Notes under the pieces: model-generated
Seen by the model: only the letters and a program-made list of their open reading frames with translations
Told to the model about the DNA's origin: nothing
Database searches by the model: none
Assembly (NCBI RefSeq): GCF_032854445.1
Contig: NC_088297.1
Span: 22,829,127 to 22,889,126, forward strand
Origin: Liolophura sinensis
Taxonomy: Eukaryota; Mollusca; Polyplacophora; Chitonida; Chitonidae
DNA length: 60,000 nt
Direction: 5' to 3'
Program-made: the position numbers and the translations under genes
Shown here: piece after piece, positions 10,066-22,139 of the stretch
How the letters are laid out: every line of letters starts with the position of its first letter
Position numbering within the stretch: the stretch's first letter is position 1

Positions 10066-12260
10066 CTACAACATACACATAAAACCGTGAATTTGACATA
10101 CTAATGTCTTCTGAAGGCCTGGGAATAAATTCTTGCTTGATTGTTACCACAAAGGCATTGTTTTGAAAATTAAATTTCACTACAGTGTTCACTACATTGG
10201 CTTGTATGTAGTGTCCTTTGTGATAGCATGTATATACGCTAAATGATCTAAGGTTTCGCCCTGGGACTCGGAAAGTTTATACCAGGATTCACTGTTACTG
10301 ACTGAGGGCCGTGCGAGAGCATGAGGGGTGGTCAGGGGATTATACTGAGAGTTTAAGAATGTTATAAAAATTTAGTCTATGCTCCTATGACCAACAAATG
10401 TTTTCCTCAGTTTTAATCTAAATAATTTTAGTACATGCACTTTGTAACAGGTTGAGTGTTTTATTATCGTTATTTTGTGATAAATGGGAATTTGTGTGAA
10501 AACTCCATGGGGATTCAGCGTGACTTCCCAGTGCCTTTCCGTATGTGGAGTGTCATGTCAAATATCCATTTTTAACCTGAAACGCTCTCCGTATGCAAAC
10601 CTATAGCAGAATTTAGCACAGTGAATCCATACTTACAAACTAAGCCTACCAGCAGACGAGATGAAGATGTCAAATTGCCATCAAAGCGATACTTCCACAC
10701 ATGTGTTTGCACCCCTGCAGTTCATTCAGTCGTAATTTGAAAGACTTCCGCCCATATTTCATAATAATGGATACTTAATTTGCTCAATATTTAATGGAGT
10801 CCCCTCAGATGAAATTTCAGTCATGAGGGCTGGTTTTATCTACACTTACAACCACAGGACTCTGATATTCCACCTGTCTTGTCGGTCGTTAGCGACACAT
10901 AATTCACGTCTAGGCAAAACTGTATACAGGAAATCATAAACCATAGAGATATTTCGCAGTGAAATTCGTTTTTAGGTAAAATACATTTTAAAACATATCC
11001 GTTACAAAATGAGGGCTCTAAGCAGACAACCGTTCACCAGATAACAGTGTGAGGTGACTTCCACATACGCCTAGCCCCAGCAATCGATTTGCCTGCAGTG
11101 TTTCTAAAACACAGCCTGTCTTAATACTTTCTCCAATTTCATTCATGAGTATATTTAGAGATATACATGTAGGCCTACTGGTCGAAAGACCTGCACTCCT
11201 CACTGTCAGTGACTTGACCCCATGTGGTAAGGATTAACAACCAGAGCTGCTAAGTGCCTAGGAGGGTAATGAAACTGCTGGAGGCTGATCACTGGCTTCT
11301 GACATCTTGCTGCCAACTCAAGCAAAAGTAAACCACAGTAACTCACGTGCGAAACTTTAGGTCATTTACCGTATATATGTATGTTTTAGTTCAATAAAAA
11401 GATATGGATCCTATGTAAAACTTTAGATTTGGTAGCAAGCCTAATAAAAACCTTGCCAGATGAATGCAAAAAAGCTGAATTTGGTAATTTATGGTAATTA
11501 ATAGCACAGAGACCACCGTTGAGGGAACATCCCCAGCGTGTCAATGTGCTTTACATGTTTGTAAAATTTCAGAACAATACATGTGGTACTTTTGGAGAAA
11601 TCACCCCTAACATTTAGTGTAACACTGAATCTAATATACAAAACAATAAATAGTGAACTTTATAAAACATTCTCCCTCCATTTTTTATGAGTTTTACAGC
11701 TCCTTACATGCAGCACTTTTTCAGTTCCCACTCCTTGATAAACCTATAATTTACTTCAACACTGATTCTAAAACACAACACACTAAGTCATGAATTTTGT
11801 TGTTTCTGATATTTAATAGACAGAGGATCGACAGGAAAAACTCCCTTGAGTTATTGTGCCCTACATGTGAGCTAGCCTTGAGCTCAGTACTAGCAGTACT
11901 TTTTAGGGGCATCACCCCTAGCTTTTTGTTTAAAGCTTTTGTTTTTTTTAAAATACATAATAAACTAAGTCAGGAGTTTTACCATTTACGGTAATTAATA
12001 CGTTCCTAGCAAATCAACAATGGAATATCCCTCTCGTGTTATTGCGCTCTACATGTGGAAAGCCTGAGCTCAATACAAACGGTACTTTTTCAGATTCCAC
12101 GCCTAACATTTGGCTTTTCCCATTACTGGGAGCCGACCCTAAGGGTATGACATAAGGTACGATCTAAAAACTGCATAACGCAAAACGAAGGTGCTTGAGA
12201 TTACGAACGTCATGTGGCCTTAATTCAAGGCACGCATTCTATTTTGTGCAGAAACCATAC
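10066..12260 (-). other. Intron x4-x5 (also 1-1583, 22140-24334, 35050-37244)
   Basis: About 2.2 kb without coding evidence. It contains decayed, loosely tandem blocks around GTTATTGCGCTCTACATGT, CTCAATACAAACGGTACTTT and TTTACGGTAATTAATA (about 11510-12115), present in all four copies. Otherwise I see nothing recognisable. Confidence 0.7.
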
Positions 12261-12393
12261 CTGGGTTGACTTTAAATTTTGGTGGGGCTACCATAGACCC
12301 TAAGTTGAGCAACCACATTGTAGAGGGAGCATTTGTACGTCTTTTCTCCAGCCGACTCATCACCCATTTCCACATTGATGAAATGTAGATCTC
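12261..12393 (-). pseudogene. Cassette 3 x4: Ig2 second half, frameshifted
   Basis: Homologue of the 132-nt x4 exon but 133 nt long. One extra T in a TTT/TTTT run near 12277-12280 (absent from the other copies) changes PTKFKVNP to PT followed by a frameshift and TAA. It encodes the TYKC version of Ig2. With x3 this makes Ig2 of cassette 3 unreadable, whereas the rest of the cassette is intact. Confidence 0.8.
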
Positions 12394-12787
12394 CTGTAAT
12401 GACAACAAAACAATTCAGGATGCAGGGAAGAGATCCCGTACACTTTCAGTTTATTTTCTGTAAAATACCTCAACCTGTAGTTTCACTGATGATTCAATAT
12501 AAGCCTGGTTCAGGAAGTTTTTACAATTTCCCTCGTTTCTAAAATTCCTCAGGCCTTGATCTCAATAAAATGCTCATTCGCAGGGCAAGATTTGTATGGT
12601 AAATTTTCGCTGAAACTCTCACAGAGTAATTCAGTCACAACTCCACAAGATAAGAAAAATTCAAAAAATTGTTTTACTGGGCCACTCCATGTTGGAGACT
12701 CCCTTGACTGAAAAGAACTTTATTACAATCTGATGACATTACAAACCGTTTCTTAACCACAGACTGGAAGACAGAGAAGATACTGAC

Positions 12788-12965
12788 CTACTTGATCAAT
12801 GACGATTCGACCTCCAGTTATGACAGCTTCAGACTTGCCAATGAACCAATCATAGACGGCAGTGGGCACGCTCATTGGTTGGTCACGACAGGTTAAGGTC
12901 ACGTGAGAACCCACATCATGCGTCCCAATGTTCGCAACCGGGAAGTGTTTTATAGCCGAGTAACT
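12788..12965 (-). pseudogene. Cassette 3 x3: Ig2 first half, frameshifted
   Basis: Homologue of the 177-nt x3 exon but 178 nt long. One extra G sits in a GG/GGG run near 12941 (the other three copies have GG), shifting the frame after KTLP and giving TGA within about ten codons. Splice sites are intact. It is either a real lesion or a homopolymer error in the assembly. The affected exon is phase 1-1, so skipping it keeps the reading frame. Confidence 0.8.
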
Positions 12966-13038
12966 CTGCAACAAAGGGGACAAAATATTGATACAATACT
13001 GAAAAATGAAGCAAAATCCAGCACAAAAGAATCAAGAA

Positions 13039-13560
13039 TTTACACAGCTTTAGGTATGAGGTCTCTCGCTGGTTACATTTACACAGCTTTAGGTATAAAG
13101 GCCCTCACTGGTTACATTTACACAGCTTTAGGTATGAGGTCCCTCACTGGTTACATTTACACAGCTTTAGGTAAAAGGGGCCTCATTGGTGTCATTTACA
13201 CAGCTTTAGGTATGAGGGTTTCATTGGTTACATTTACACAGCTTTGGGTATAAGGACCCTCATTGGTGTCATTTACACAGCTTTAGGTATGAGGGCCCTC
13301 GCTGGTTACATTTACACAGCTTTAGGTATTAGGGCCCTCATTGGTGTCATTTAGTCAAGCTTTAGGTATGAGGGTTTCACTGGTTACATTTACTAAGCCT
13401 TAGGTATAAGGAACCTCATTGGTGTCATTTACACAGATTTAGGTATCAGGGCCCTCACTGGTTACACTTACACAGCTTTAAGTATGAGGGCCTCATTGGT
13501 TGCATTTACACTGCTTTAGGTATGAGGGTTTTATTGGTTACATTTATACAGCTTTTCCAA
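13039..13560. repeat. 39-bp minisatellite (copy B)
   Basis: Unit ACACAGCTTTAGGTATGAGG, TCCCTCACTGGTTACATTT, about 13 copies, in the intron between x2 and x3, next to the full SINE. Absent from copy A at about 2160. Confidence 0.95.
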
Positions 13561-13682
13561 TGAGGGCCCTCACAGACTCAATACCCTAATGTATTGTTCA
13601 AGAGGCAGCCTATATGAGCGCCTGACCAATTCAGGTCCAGGTCAAAAGTAAGCCTTTGTACAGCTAACGTACACCAAAAGGA

Positions 13683-13957
13683 TTTTATTTATTTATTTAT
13701 TTCATTGGTGCTTTACGCCATACTCAACAATATTTCCCTTTTATGACAGCGGCCAACATTATTGTGGAAGGAAACCAGGCAGCACCAGGGGAAAACCCGT
13801 GACCATCCACAGGTGGCTGTCAGACCTTCCCAGAGAGGAAGCCTGAGAGGAATCCAGCATGAACTGGACTTGATCTCACAGCGATTGCATAGGTGAAAGG
13901 CTCCTTGGTCATTAAGCTGCGCTAGCGCACTAACCAACTGAGCCACGGAGGCTCCCC
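13683..13957 (-). mobile_element. tRNA-derived SINE, full length (copy B)
   Basis: Orthologous to the element at 2190. It keeps the head GCCTCCGTGGCTCAGTTGGT and the bases GCTAGCGC that copy A has lost. Confidence 0.85.
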
Positions 13958-14015
13958 AGATGGATTTTAAACAACATGGCAGCCCCACAACATACAACAT
14001 GTAATGCCAACTTAC

Positions 14016-14191
14016 GAGCCTTCTGAATTTCCACAACAGTAGACATGGATTTTCCGTGCGAATTACTGGCGAAGCACTGATAAAAGCCCTCATCATTGAG
14101 AGTGGGCCTCAACAGCTGTAGCCTCCCGCCGCTGACTTCTACAGAACCGGGCTGTTCAACGATCTTCACACCATTCCGATGCCACTCATAC
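14016..14191 (-). CDS. Cassette 3 x2: Ig1, second half
   Basis: 176-nt exon, same protein as at 39037 and 26632. Intact acceptor and donor. Confidence 0.85.
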
Positions 14192-14487
14192 CTGGAACAC
14201 AAACATGCACGAATTAACACAGGTGTGTACACCATATTCTTAGTGTTTCATCAATCAATTTACAAATCAACATTGCTATTGTGGGTTCCATGAATCTGTT
14301 TACTGGACTGGTGTTTAGACAAAATGATTGACACCATGGCAGGATTTAATTATTTATTTGATTGGCGATTAATGTTGTATTATATGTGAAGGAAGCCTTA
14401 AATTTGTAGTAATGTAACAGAAGACAATAACGAAAAACATTCTCCAGAGCAAGATGTAAGAGTTGGGCTTTTGGATTCAATATTTTC

Positions 14488-14611
14488 TCTATTTATTTAC
14501 TTGATTGGTGTACTCAAGAATATTTCACTTATATAACGGTGGACAGCATTGTGGTGAGAGGAAACCAAGAAGAGCTCGGGGATAAACCCACAACTATCCG
14601 CAGGTTGCTGG
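14488..14611 (-). mobile_element. SINE 3' fragment (copy B)
   Basis: Orthologue of 2987-3110. Confidence 0.8.
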
Positions 14612-14738
14612 TCACACTATGGTTGACCTTCTGAAACACAAACACAGTGCATAAGCTGCATAAACTGACCGCACCAAACTATCCCCGCTCTCTCACAACA
14701 CCTCAGTTTTCAAAATGACCATCAATAGATGAACTTAC

Positions 14739-14847
14739 TCTACAGCAGGGATTCCATCAGCTTTACAATCTAATGTTTTTGAATCGGTCACATCCCGAAA
14801 AAATATCTTCTTTAAAAATCCACTGTTGATTTTAGGAGGTTCTGCTT
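14739..14847 (-). CDS. Cassette 3 x1: Ig1, first half
   Basis: 109-nt exon, same protein as cassettes 1 and 2 (FFRDVTDSKTLDCKADG). Intact splice sites. Confidence 0.85.
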
Positions 14848-15173
14848 CTGTAAAACAAAAAAGATGAGAAAACATTCTTTAACACTGGAAAATGTTTCTG
14901 TATGCATCTGTACCTAAATGCTTGCTGAAATGTCATAAAATAAACCACACAAAATCTAGACACAAAATGCCTGATTCTGAGAGATCAATTCATCATAGGG
15001 AAAGATGCTTTGAGGTAGTATGATACCCTTCTGGGGCAAATGTAAGCTTCAGCCCCAAAAGTAATATTTTATGGCATGATATTTTTTGTCATTTGCTGTA
15101 ACTGTAGTGGGACCAAATTAGTGGTTTCTGGGCAAATTTTCAAGTGCAAAAAAAAAGACATCATGCAGCTCAC

Positions 15174-15515
15174 TTGCTTCTTCCTCATCAGACGAGATGT
15201 GGGTATAGACTACCACGTCACCTTCGCCTTTCTCCAGCCCCATAGACACTAGACAGCTGTAATTGCCCAGGATCTCCAGGAAGGCCTGATCTCGATCAAA
15301 CCCCGTCGCGTTGATGATCAGTGTGTTTGACACATCCACGTAGACAGGATCAGCAGGGTTTTTACTAACTGCCTGACCACCCTTCACCTTAGACCACCTG
15401 TAGGTAAGAAGCCTGTGATAGAGAGGGTCGGCGACAGCCATAATAGGCACCTCCAACACCTTGCCAGGGTCAACGACATACTTTGGTTGGGGCCTCACGT
15501 CCAGTTTGGTTTGGT
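15174..15515 (-). CDS. Cassette 2 x9: Ig6-like domain
   Basis: 342-nt exon, same protein as at 27790. The donor differs by one base: A|GTGAGC instead of GTGAGT, a weaker but usable 5' splice site. Confidence 0.84.
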
Positions 15516-16200
15516 CTGAAATTGGAATAACACAGAGGATGGAGATGGAGCAGTTGTCTGTCCAGGAGCTGACCTAATGTCATCACTTAATGAGTTTCTG
15601 GGGCCAATTGCACAAAGTCATTTATGACTTGAGTCAAATATTAAAATTTAAGCACAAAGCTTAGTTTTCAGTTGTGAAAGTTGAAATTTGGACACATTTG
15701 TTTCAAGATAATATTGATGAGGTGTTCAAAATTTTAATTTCTGAAGCCGAAAAATGAACTTTACGATGACCTTTATGCTAGTTGTATGTGGTCTAATCAG
15801 TGAAGGCTGCTTCCATTTAAAAAGGTCTTTTCCTTTGAAATAAAATAATAAAGACAAAATGGTGTGTCTAAATATCATCATCCCAGCATCCTCATCATTC
15901 TTGTGACATCCAGTTTTACAGTGTAAATATTATAAAAAGTTCTTACATGTACCTCTGTTTTAACAATTACATCTTTTAGTGAGCTCACTCAAATTTTGAC
16001 GTCTTATTGTTTTCTTTCTCTTACTGAGAGAGAGTATATCATCACACATCAGTATCTTCACATTTTCCCCTATGTCTCTTACAAAACCTTCTTTTGTAAC
16101 AAGAACATACATACAATTTCTCTTCTTCACCTATTTGTTATGTCTGCAGCCTTACAGCCTTTGACCTCGATTTGACCTCGACCTGGAGTTTAAATGTCTT

Positions 16201-16332
16201 ACCTATGACTTTAAGGAAATCATCTGCCAGCTGATAACCAATGCTGATAGACACGTTAATGTCTTACCTATGACATTAAGGAAAGCATCTGCCAGCTGAT
16301 AGCCAATGCTGATAGAAATGTTAATGTCTTAC
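16201..16332 (-). repeat. Two extra copies of x8 exon end and donor (copy B)
   Basis: Same 65-bp structure as in copy A, with donors at 16201, 16266 and 16331. Confidence 0.92.
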
Positions 16333-16476
16333 CTATGACGTTAAGGAAAGCATCTGCCAGCTGATAACCAATGCTGTTGGACACGTTACACTGGATATTC
16401 ATGAGATCGTATGGTTTACGGACGCCACTGACAGTAAGTTTTGTTCCATACACTTCTATTTTCCCTGTTTTTCCAG
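16333..16476 (-). CDS. Cassette 2 x8: Ig4, second half
   Basis: 144-nt exon, same protein as at 28949 (KIEVYGTKLTVSG, NIQCNVSNSIGY). Followed by the same two extra tandem donor copies at 16201 and 16266. Confidence 0.86.
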
Positions 16477-16584
16477 CTGAAAGGAAAAGGGAGACATTAG
16501 ACAAAGTACTCCATGTTCCATTGCCAAGTTCTTTGAAGAAACTAAACGACAAATATTTTTTCAGTATCAATGTGGAAATAGAGA

Positions 16585-16790
16585 TGCTGTAGGGAGGAAA
16601 CTGGACAAAGACTGGGAGAAACCCACGGCCATCAGCAGGTTGCTGCAACACCCTCTCACACAGGGCCAGAGAGGAAGCCAGCATAAGCTGGAGATCAGTT
16701 GGGCTTGAACTCACAGCGATTTCATTGGTGAGAGGCTCCTGTGTTATTGCGCTACATAGGCGTGCTAGCCTCCTCAGCCACAGAGGCCTC
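16585..16790 (-). mobile_element. SINE, 5' two thirds (copy B)
   Basis: Orthologue of 5085-5290. Confidence 0.8.
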
Positions 16791-19328
16791 TCGAACTGAA
16801 TAAATTAAAAGTATAATAGAGTCCTCCTGTCAACATACAATGGACCTTTGGGGTGTCTACTAGGGTAAGTCGGTTAGAAGATGTTGGAAGGTCGTGCTGT
16901 GCATAAACAAAATCGGCATCTTTCTTTACATAAAGAAACTCAAACCATGCATATGACTGGCTGAATATGATTGGTGTTTCACCCCATTTACTCAGGAACA
17001 TTTTACTTGTACAACAGCTATATGCCCAGAGCAAACCACTGACCATTGGCAATCAGATGACGATCTTTCTAAAATGTGATGCTCTGGGTTTATTGTTACA
17101 TGCATGTTGGCATAAAGTAATGAGCTTCACACACTGAGTGCTGTAATTCATATATTACTATCAGGGTCTTCAGAACAGTGGACACAGGCTGTTCTCCAAA
17201 ATATTCCTCTATCCACTGAGAGCGTATAAACAAAAAGTTGTGAAGAACAGCTAGACCTACAGCTTATCGTATAACAGGGGCAACCCACCATTCGTTCAGA
17301 CAGCAACCCTAACATTCTACCGTGTTAACATTTTGCATCGTCGTATAAGGAGTCCCCATGAATAGTCACTTCATACGTTCAATACTATCAAATTTAAATC
17401 ACGTGAACCTGCATTTTATTGGTCAAATACACACCCAAAACATAGCTCACTTGGTTTCTGCTATTGTTGATTTTCCTCTCTATGAAGCATCCTTACAACC
17501 ATGTTTTCTTTTTATGAATTTGTGGCTTAAAAGACAACCACAATTGTGCTGAACATCAATAAGATGACCAGTGAACATGACAAGTCCAGATATACATGTA
17601 CATGTCAATCTTCAACCTTTGCACCCACTAAAGCCCTTTTGTCATTGGAATCTATACGCTGACTTATTATGAAAATGATGCTAAAAATGATTTGTGTCAT
17701 TTAAAGTAAGAGTCAGCACCTGACTAATGTTTATGTCCACTCAAACACTACTATTCAACGTATATTAAGCCGGCATTAAATAGGGTTCTTTTTCCAGATA
17801 CGTTTTAACCCAGTAAAAGTTGAGTGAAATTTCGTTCTGACACACCTTTAGCACGTCTCCACTATCGAGGGCAAGGTGAAGTCACCTTTACTCTACCTCT
17901 CTAACATCGAAAGTATTTTATGTATAATAATATAAGCAGTAGCCTATGGCAGATGAAAGTTGTAGAGTTCGGCAATAAAGGCCCAAATGATAAATATAGC
18001 TTTCTTGAAAACTGGACATACTGGAAGAATATTTCTTCTACTGCTTGAACTGTTGACACAGCAGGCCTACTATATCACTTACAAGGAACTCGAGCAACCT
18101 TGTTCCAATAGCCTAACAGCAGATGCCTGGCCGGGTTCAAGTCGTAGTTGTGACCCGTATTAAATGTTTACAAAATTACAATAGGATTGTTGTACAACTG
18201 GATTCATGTTCAATTATGAAACAAATGGCAATAAATCTAAGCATCAGTGAGGCTGGTCTATGCATCCGACTGTCGTTAGATTTTATGCTCCAATTTTGTA
18301 GCCATGTCTTCTAAGATGACAGCAACACTAACCTAGTTATCGTCGAGGTCAGAGAAAGCACATCAGCTTGAACACGGCCTTTCAACAATTTTACAGTATT
18401 TTATACAACGAAACAGAAAAAACAGCCCTTGTATGCAAGAAAGATGAAGGAGGTAAATTTAAACTCTTCAGTTACAATAAATTGAGATTTAAAAAAAAAA
18501 CTGGGCCCTATATCATAACATTTAATTGATGTTAAACGTTGTCTGATAAGATTCCGTCTTCCCATTCGTAGGAACCTTCGGCATCCCTAGCCAATTTTTC
18601 ACTGACTGTGATATTTGTTATTTAGAAACTGCTGACTAAACGCTAAAATGACCGACAGAAGATGTATTTTGGGAGATGAATGCAGTTTGGGCCGAGACAG
18701 TGTGATACTGTCGTTGAATATTACACGGTTAATTGGCCTAACTCAACTGATTTTACGCCTAAGGTGGTCCATAAATGATTCAGACATGCCCCACAACAAT
18801 CTGTGAAATGGCCCTTCGGCTACACGCAACTAAATTCTTGTCAACAATTTCTAAATGATGTCTTATGCAGCAGTTCTGTGTTACCATTTGTCACTTCATG
18901 GAGTGAATGGGTAAAGACTACGTCACAGTTTAGGCCGCGCAATCTGATTGATCTGATTGCAATGTGTTTGATTGGATAAGATTCTCAAGATGGCTGCCTC
19001 GACTCACACCAGTGATTTGTGCAGTATTGCTATTTTGTTCTACATGTTATTCGGTGAAATTTCCCTAAAATAATAAAGTATGATACTTTTTAGAAAGCTT
19101 TAGGGATCCTGCTTTCCATTTAAATATACTTTAGTCAGGTGCTGTCTTGTCTTTTAAGATGCAAGCTTCATACAACTGCGTGAATTATTTTTCGACACCC
19201 CGCAGTTCTCTCAGAATGTTTCAAAATATTGGATGCAAAGACGGCTGAAAGGGTTGAAAAATTAAGGTAAATATATGAGAATGTGATTTGCTAGGTGCAT
19301 GGTTGACAAGACGGACTGTAAGTCTCAC

Positions 19329-19472
19329 CGTTTAGAGGTTTGCCGTTCTGGAACCACTGTACCAGCGGAATGTCCTGCTCCATTACAGCCGACCTTGCCA
19401 CACATTTGAACTCAGCAGTCTTTCCGGTCGTAACTATCACAGATTTCAGCTTCTGAACCCAAATAGGCTTCG
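19329..19472 (-). CDS. Cassette 2 x7: Ig4, first half
   Basis: 144-nt exon, phase 1 at both ends, same protein as at 31945 (ARSAVMEQDIPLVQWFQNG). Confidence 0.85.
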
Positions 19473-19892
19473 CTGCAAGAAGGCGAAAATAAAACAAATC
19501 ATTTGATACCCTCCACAGAGTAAAAACAAAACAAAAACAAGGCAGTCATAGTATTTAGCAGTTTGTGTAGTTTTAAAATCTTGCCATTAAATCAACGAGA
19601 AAGAAAAAAACTATCATACTGTAAATCACTATGACTGTTTATTATACGTGTAAGGATTGCAGAGCAGTAACTTCATATGATTATGTAGTTGTAAATCAGT
19701 GTGGTAGTAAAAGACACTGTGGGGAGTTAGTGCACAACTTTACCACAGAGGTCTTTCATATACAAATTGCCAACTGAATTTGGCAATCCGTGTACTATTG
19801 GAGACAGCCTTGTGAATAGCTAAGCAAAATGCTGAGCTATGAAAGACTTCCTTGGTCTTTGATACGCAAATGTATATGATACGCTTTCGATA

Positions 19893-21068
19893 AGTGACTA
19901 TCTGTGTACTATGGGTGACCACTATAACCTTATGATTGGCTATATGTGTACTATGGTTGACCACTGTAATCCTATGATTGGCTATTTGTGTACTATGGGT
20001 GGCCGCTGTAATCCTGTGATTGGCTATCTGTGTACTATGGTAGCCACTGTAATCCTATGATTGGCTATCTGTATACTATGGGTGGCCGCTGTAATCCTGT
20101 GATTGGCTATCTGTGTACTATGGGTGGCTACTCAAATCCTATGAGAGGCTATCTGTGTACTGTGGTAGCCACTGTAATCCTATGATTGGCTATTTGTATA
20201 CTATGGGTGGCCACTGCAATCCTATGATTGGCTATCTGTATACTATGGGTGGCCACTGTAATCCTATGATTGGCTATCTGTGTACTATGGGTGGCCGCTG
20301 TAATCCTATGATTGGCTATCTGTATACTATGGGTGGCCACTGTAATCCTATGATTGGCTATCTGTGTACTATGGGTGACCACTGTAACCCTATGATTGCC
20401 TATCTGTGTACTGTGGTAGCCACTGTAATCCTATGATTGGCTATCTGTGTACTATGGGTGGCCACTGTAATCCTATGATTGGCTATCTGTGTACTATGGG
20501 TGACCACTGTAACCCTATGATTGCCTATCTGTGTACTGTGGTAGCCACTGTAATCCTATGATTGGCTATCTGTGTCCTATGGGTGACCGCTGTAACCCTA
20601 TGATTGGCTATCTGTGTACTATGGGTGACCACTGTAACCCTATGATTGGCTATCTGTGTACTATGGGTGGCCGCTGCAATCCTATGATTGGCTATCTGTG
20701 TACTATGGGTGACCACTGTAACCCTATGATTGCCTATCTGTGTACTATGGGTGACCGCTGTAACCCAGTGATTAGCTATCTGTGTACTATGGGTGACCAC
20801 TGTAACCCTATGATTGCCTATCTGTGTACTATGGGTGGCCGCTGCAATCCTATGATTGGCTATCTGTGTACTATGGGTGACCACTGTAATCCTATGATTG
20901 CCTATCTGTGTACTATGGGTGACCACTGTAATCCTATGATTGGCTATCTGTGTACTATGGGTGACCACTGTAATCCTATGATTGCCTATCTATGTACTAT
21001 AGGTGACCACTGTAATCCTATGATTGGCTATCTGTGTACTATGGGTGACCACTATAACCCTATGATTG
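19893..21068. repeat. 42-bp minisatellite (copy B)
   Basis: Same unit, about 28 copies. Variants GGTGGCC/GGTGACC and TAATCC/TAACCC are mixed. Confidence 0.95.
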
Positions 21069-21312
21069 GGCATAAACTTTGTACTAAGAGCCGAAAATTA
21101 TGGATAGAGGAAACCGGAGTACCCAAGATAAACCGACCACTCGGTAGTTGGTGACGAACTATACCACGTGACGCACACCATATTTGTGGAAGGCAAGTGG
21201 CCTTAAAACCCTAGAATATCAATACGGTGACATGAACACTGTTCACTGATTATCATCACTAGGACCCTCACAAGCAGTGACAGCGCGGAATCTACAAATT
21301 CCCTATTTTAAG

Positions 21313-21446
21313 CACTTGCATTTCACATCCACTAAGATATTTTGATCACTTACAGTTCACATCCAGGGAAATATTTTGATCACTTACAGTTTAGACATAC
21401 AGATATGTTTTGACCATTCATATGTCAAAAAGCTTTGATCACTTAC
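21313..21446 (-). repeat. Repeated x6 exon end and donor (copy B)
   Basis: Same arrangement as at 9240-9374. Confidence 0.85.
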
Positions 21447-21631
21447 ATTTCACATCCACAAAGATGTTCTGAACAGACCTCTGGCTTCCGTGTACAGCTG
21501 TACAGGTGTACGTTCCTTCATCCGCCTCCATCACATTTGAGATCTCCAATGTGTACTTGTCGTCACTGATAAAGTGACGCCCCACAGGCAGTGAGCCGCC
21601 TGTTCTGGCCCACTCTATCTTGGGTAATGGG
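21447..21631 (-). CDS. Cassette 2 x6: Ig3, second half
   Basis: 185-nt exon with the same protein as at 34357 (GRHFISDDKYTLEISNVMEA). Its donor region is repeated downstream at 21313-21472, as in the other copies. Confidence 0.86.
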
Positions 21632-22033
21632 CTGAAAGCAAGATGCAGTTCAGGCTTAGTACCTACAAATATCTCCATTTGCGAATAGAAGACGTCCAGG
21701 AGAGAAAATAAAAAAACATGCTAGATATTAAACAATGACACAGAAAACTGAATAATTTTGATTCTATACTGACATCTAAAAATACAACCAACGTGTAAAG
21801 AACGATTAGTGGAATATGTACAAAAGAAGGATTAATAAGAATTATTTACTGTTTAACCGTAATTTGTGAAAATCTGATCTGGATCTAAAAGGGCAAATTA
21901 CAGACTGGCAGAGAGCTATTGGCATGAATTTAGGCACACCGGAGCCCTTGGTCAATGTTGGTCAAGAAATGACCCCTAGGTGATAGTAAGCCTTAAACAC
22001 AGGATAATGTGATACATTGAAAATTCAACTTAC

Positions 22034-22139
22034 TATCCATCAGGTATACATTGCAGGGTGAGTGTTTTCCCGAGTAAGGCCACAGAGCTCTCCCTGTCTG
22101 TAAACCATACCACAGTTGGAGCCCTCGAGGCGGGTGCGA
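22034..22139 (-). CDS. Cassette 2 x5: Ig3, first half
   Basis: 106-nt exon identical in protein to that at 34944 (ESSVALLGKTLTLQC). Phase 1 to phase 2. Confidence 0.85.

Larger units (their letters stand above)
1..10477. repeat. Segmental tandem repeat, copy A (diverged)
   Basis: The window opens with TGATAAATGGGAATTTGTG, which recurs at 10478, 22552 and 35462 followed by matching sequence. Copy A carries cassette 4 x1-x4 and cassette 3 x5-x9. It lacks the 39-bp minisatellite, has the shortest 42-bp array, and has many scattered differences, so it separated earlier. Its true left limit is outside the window. Confidence 0.95.
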
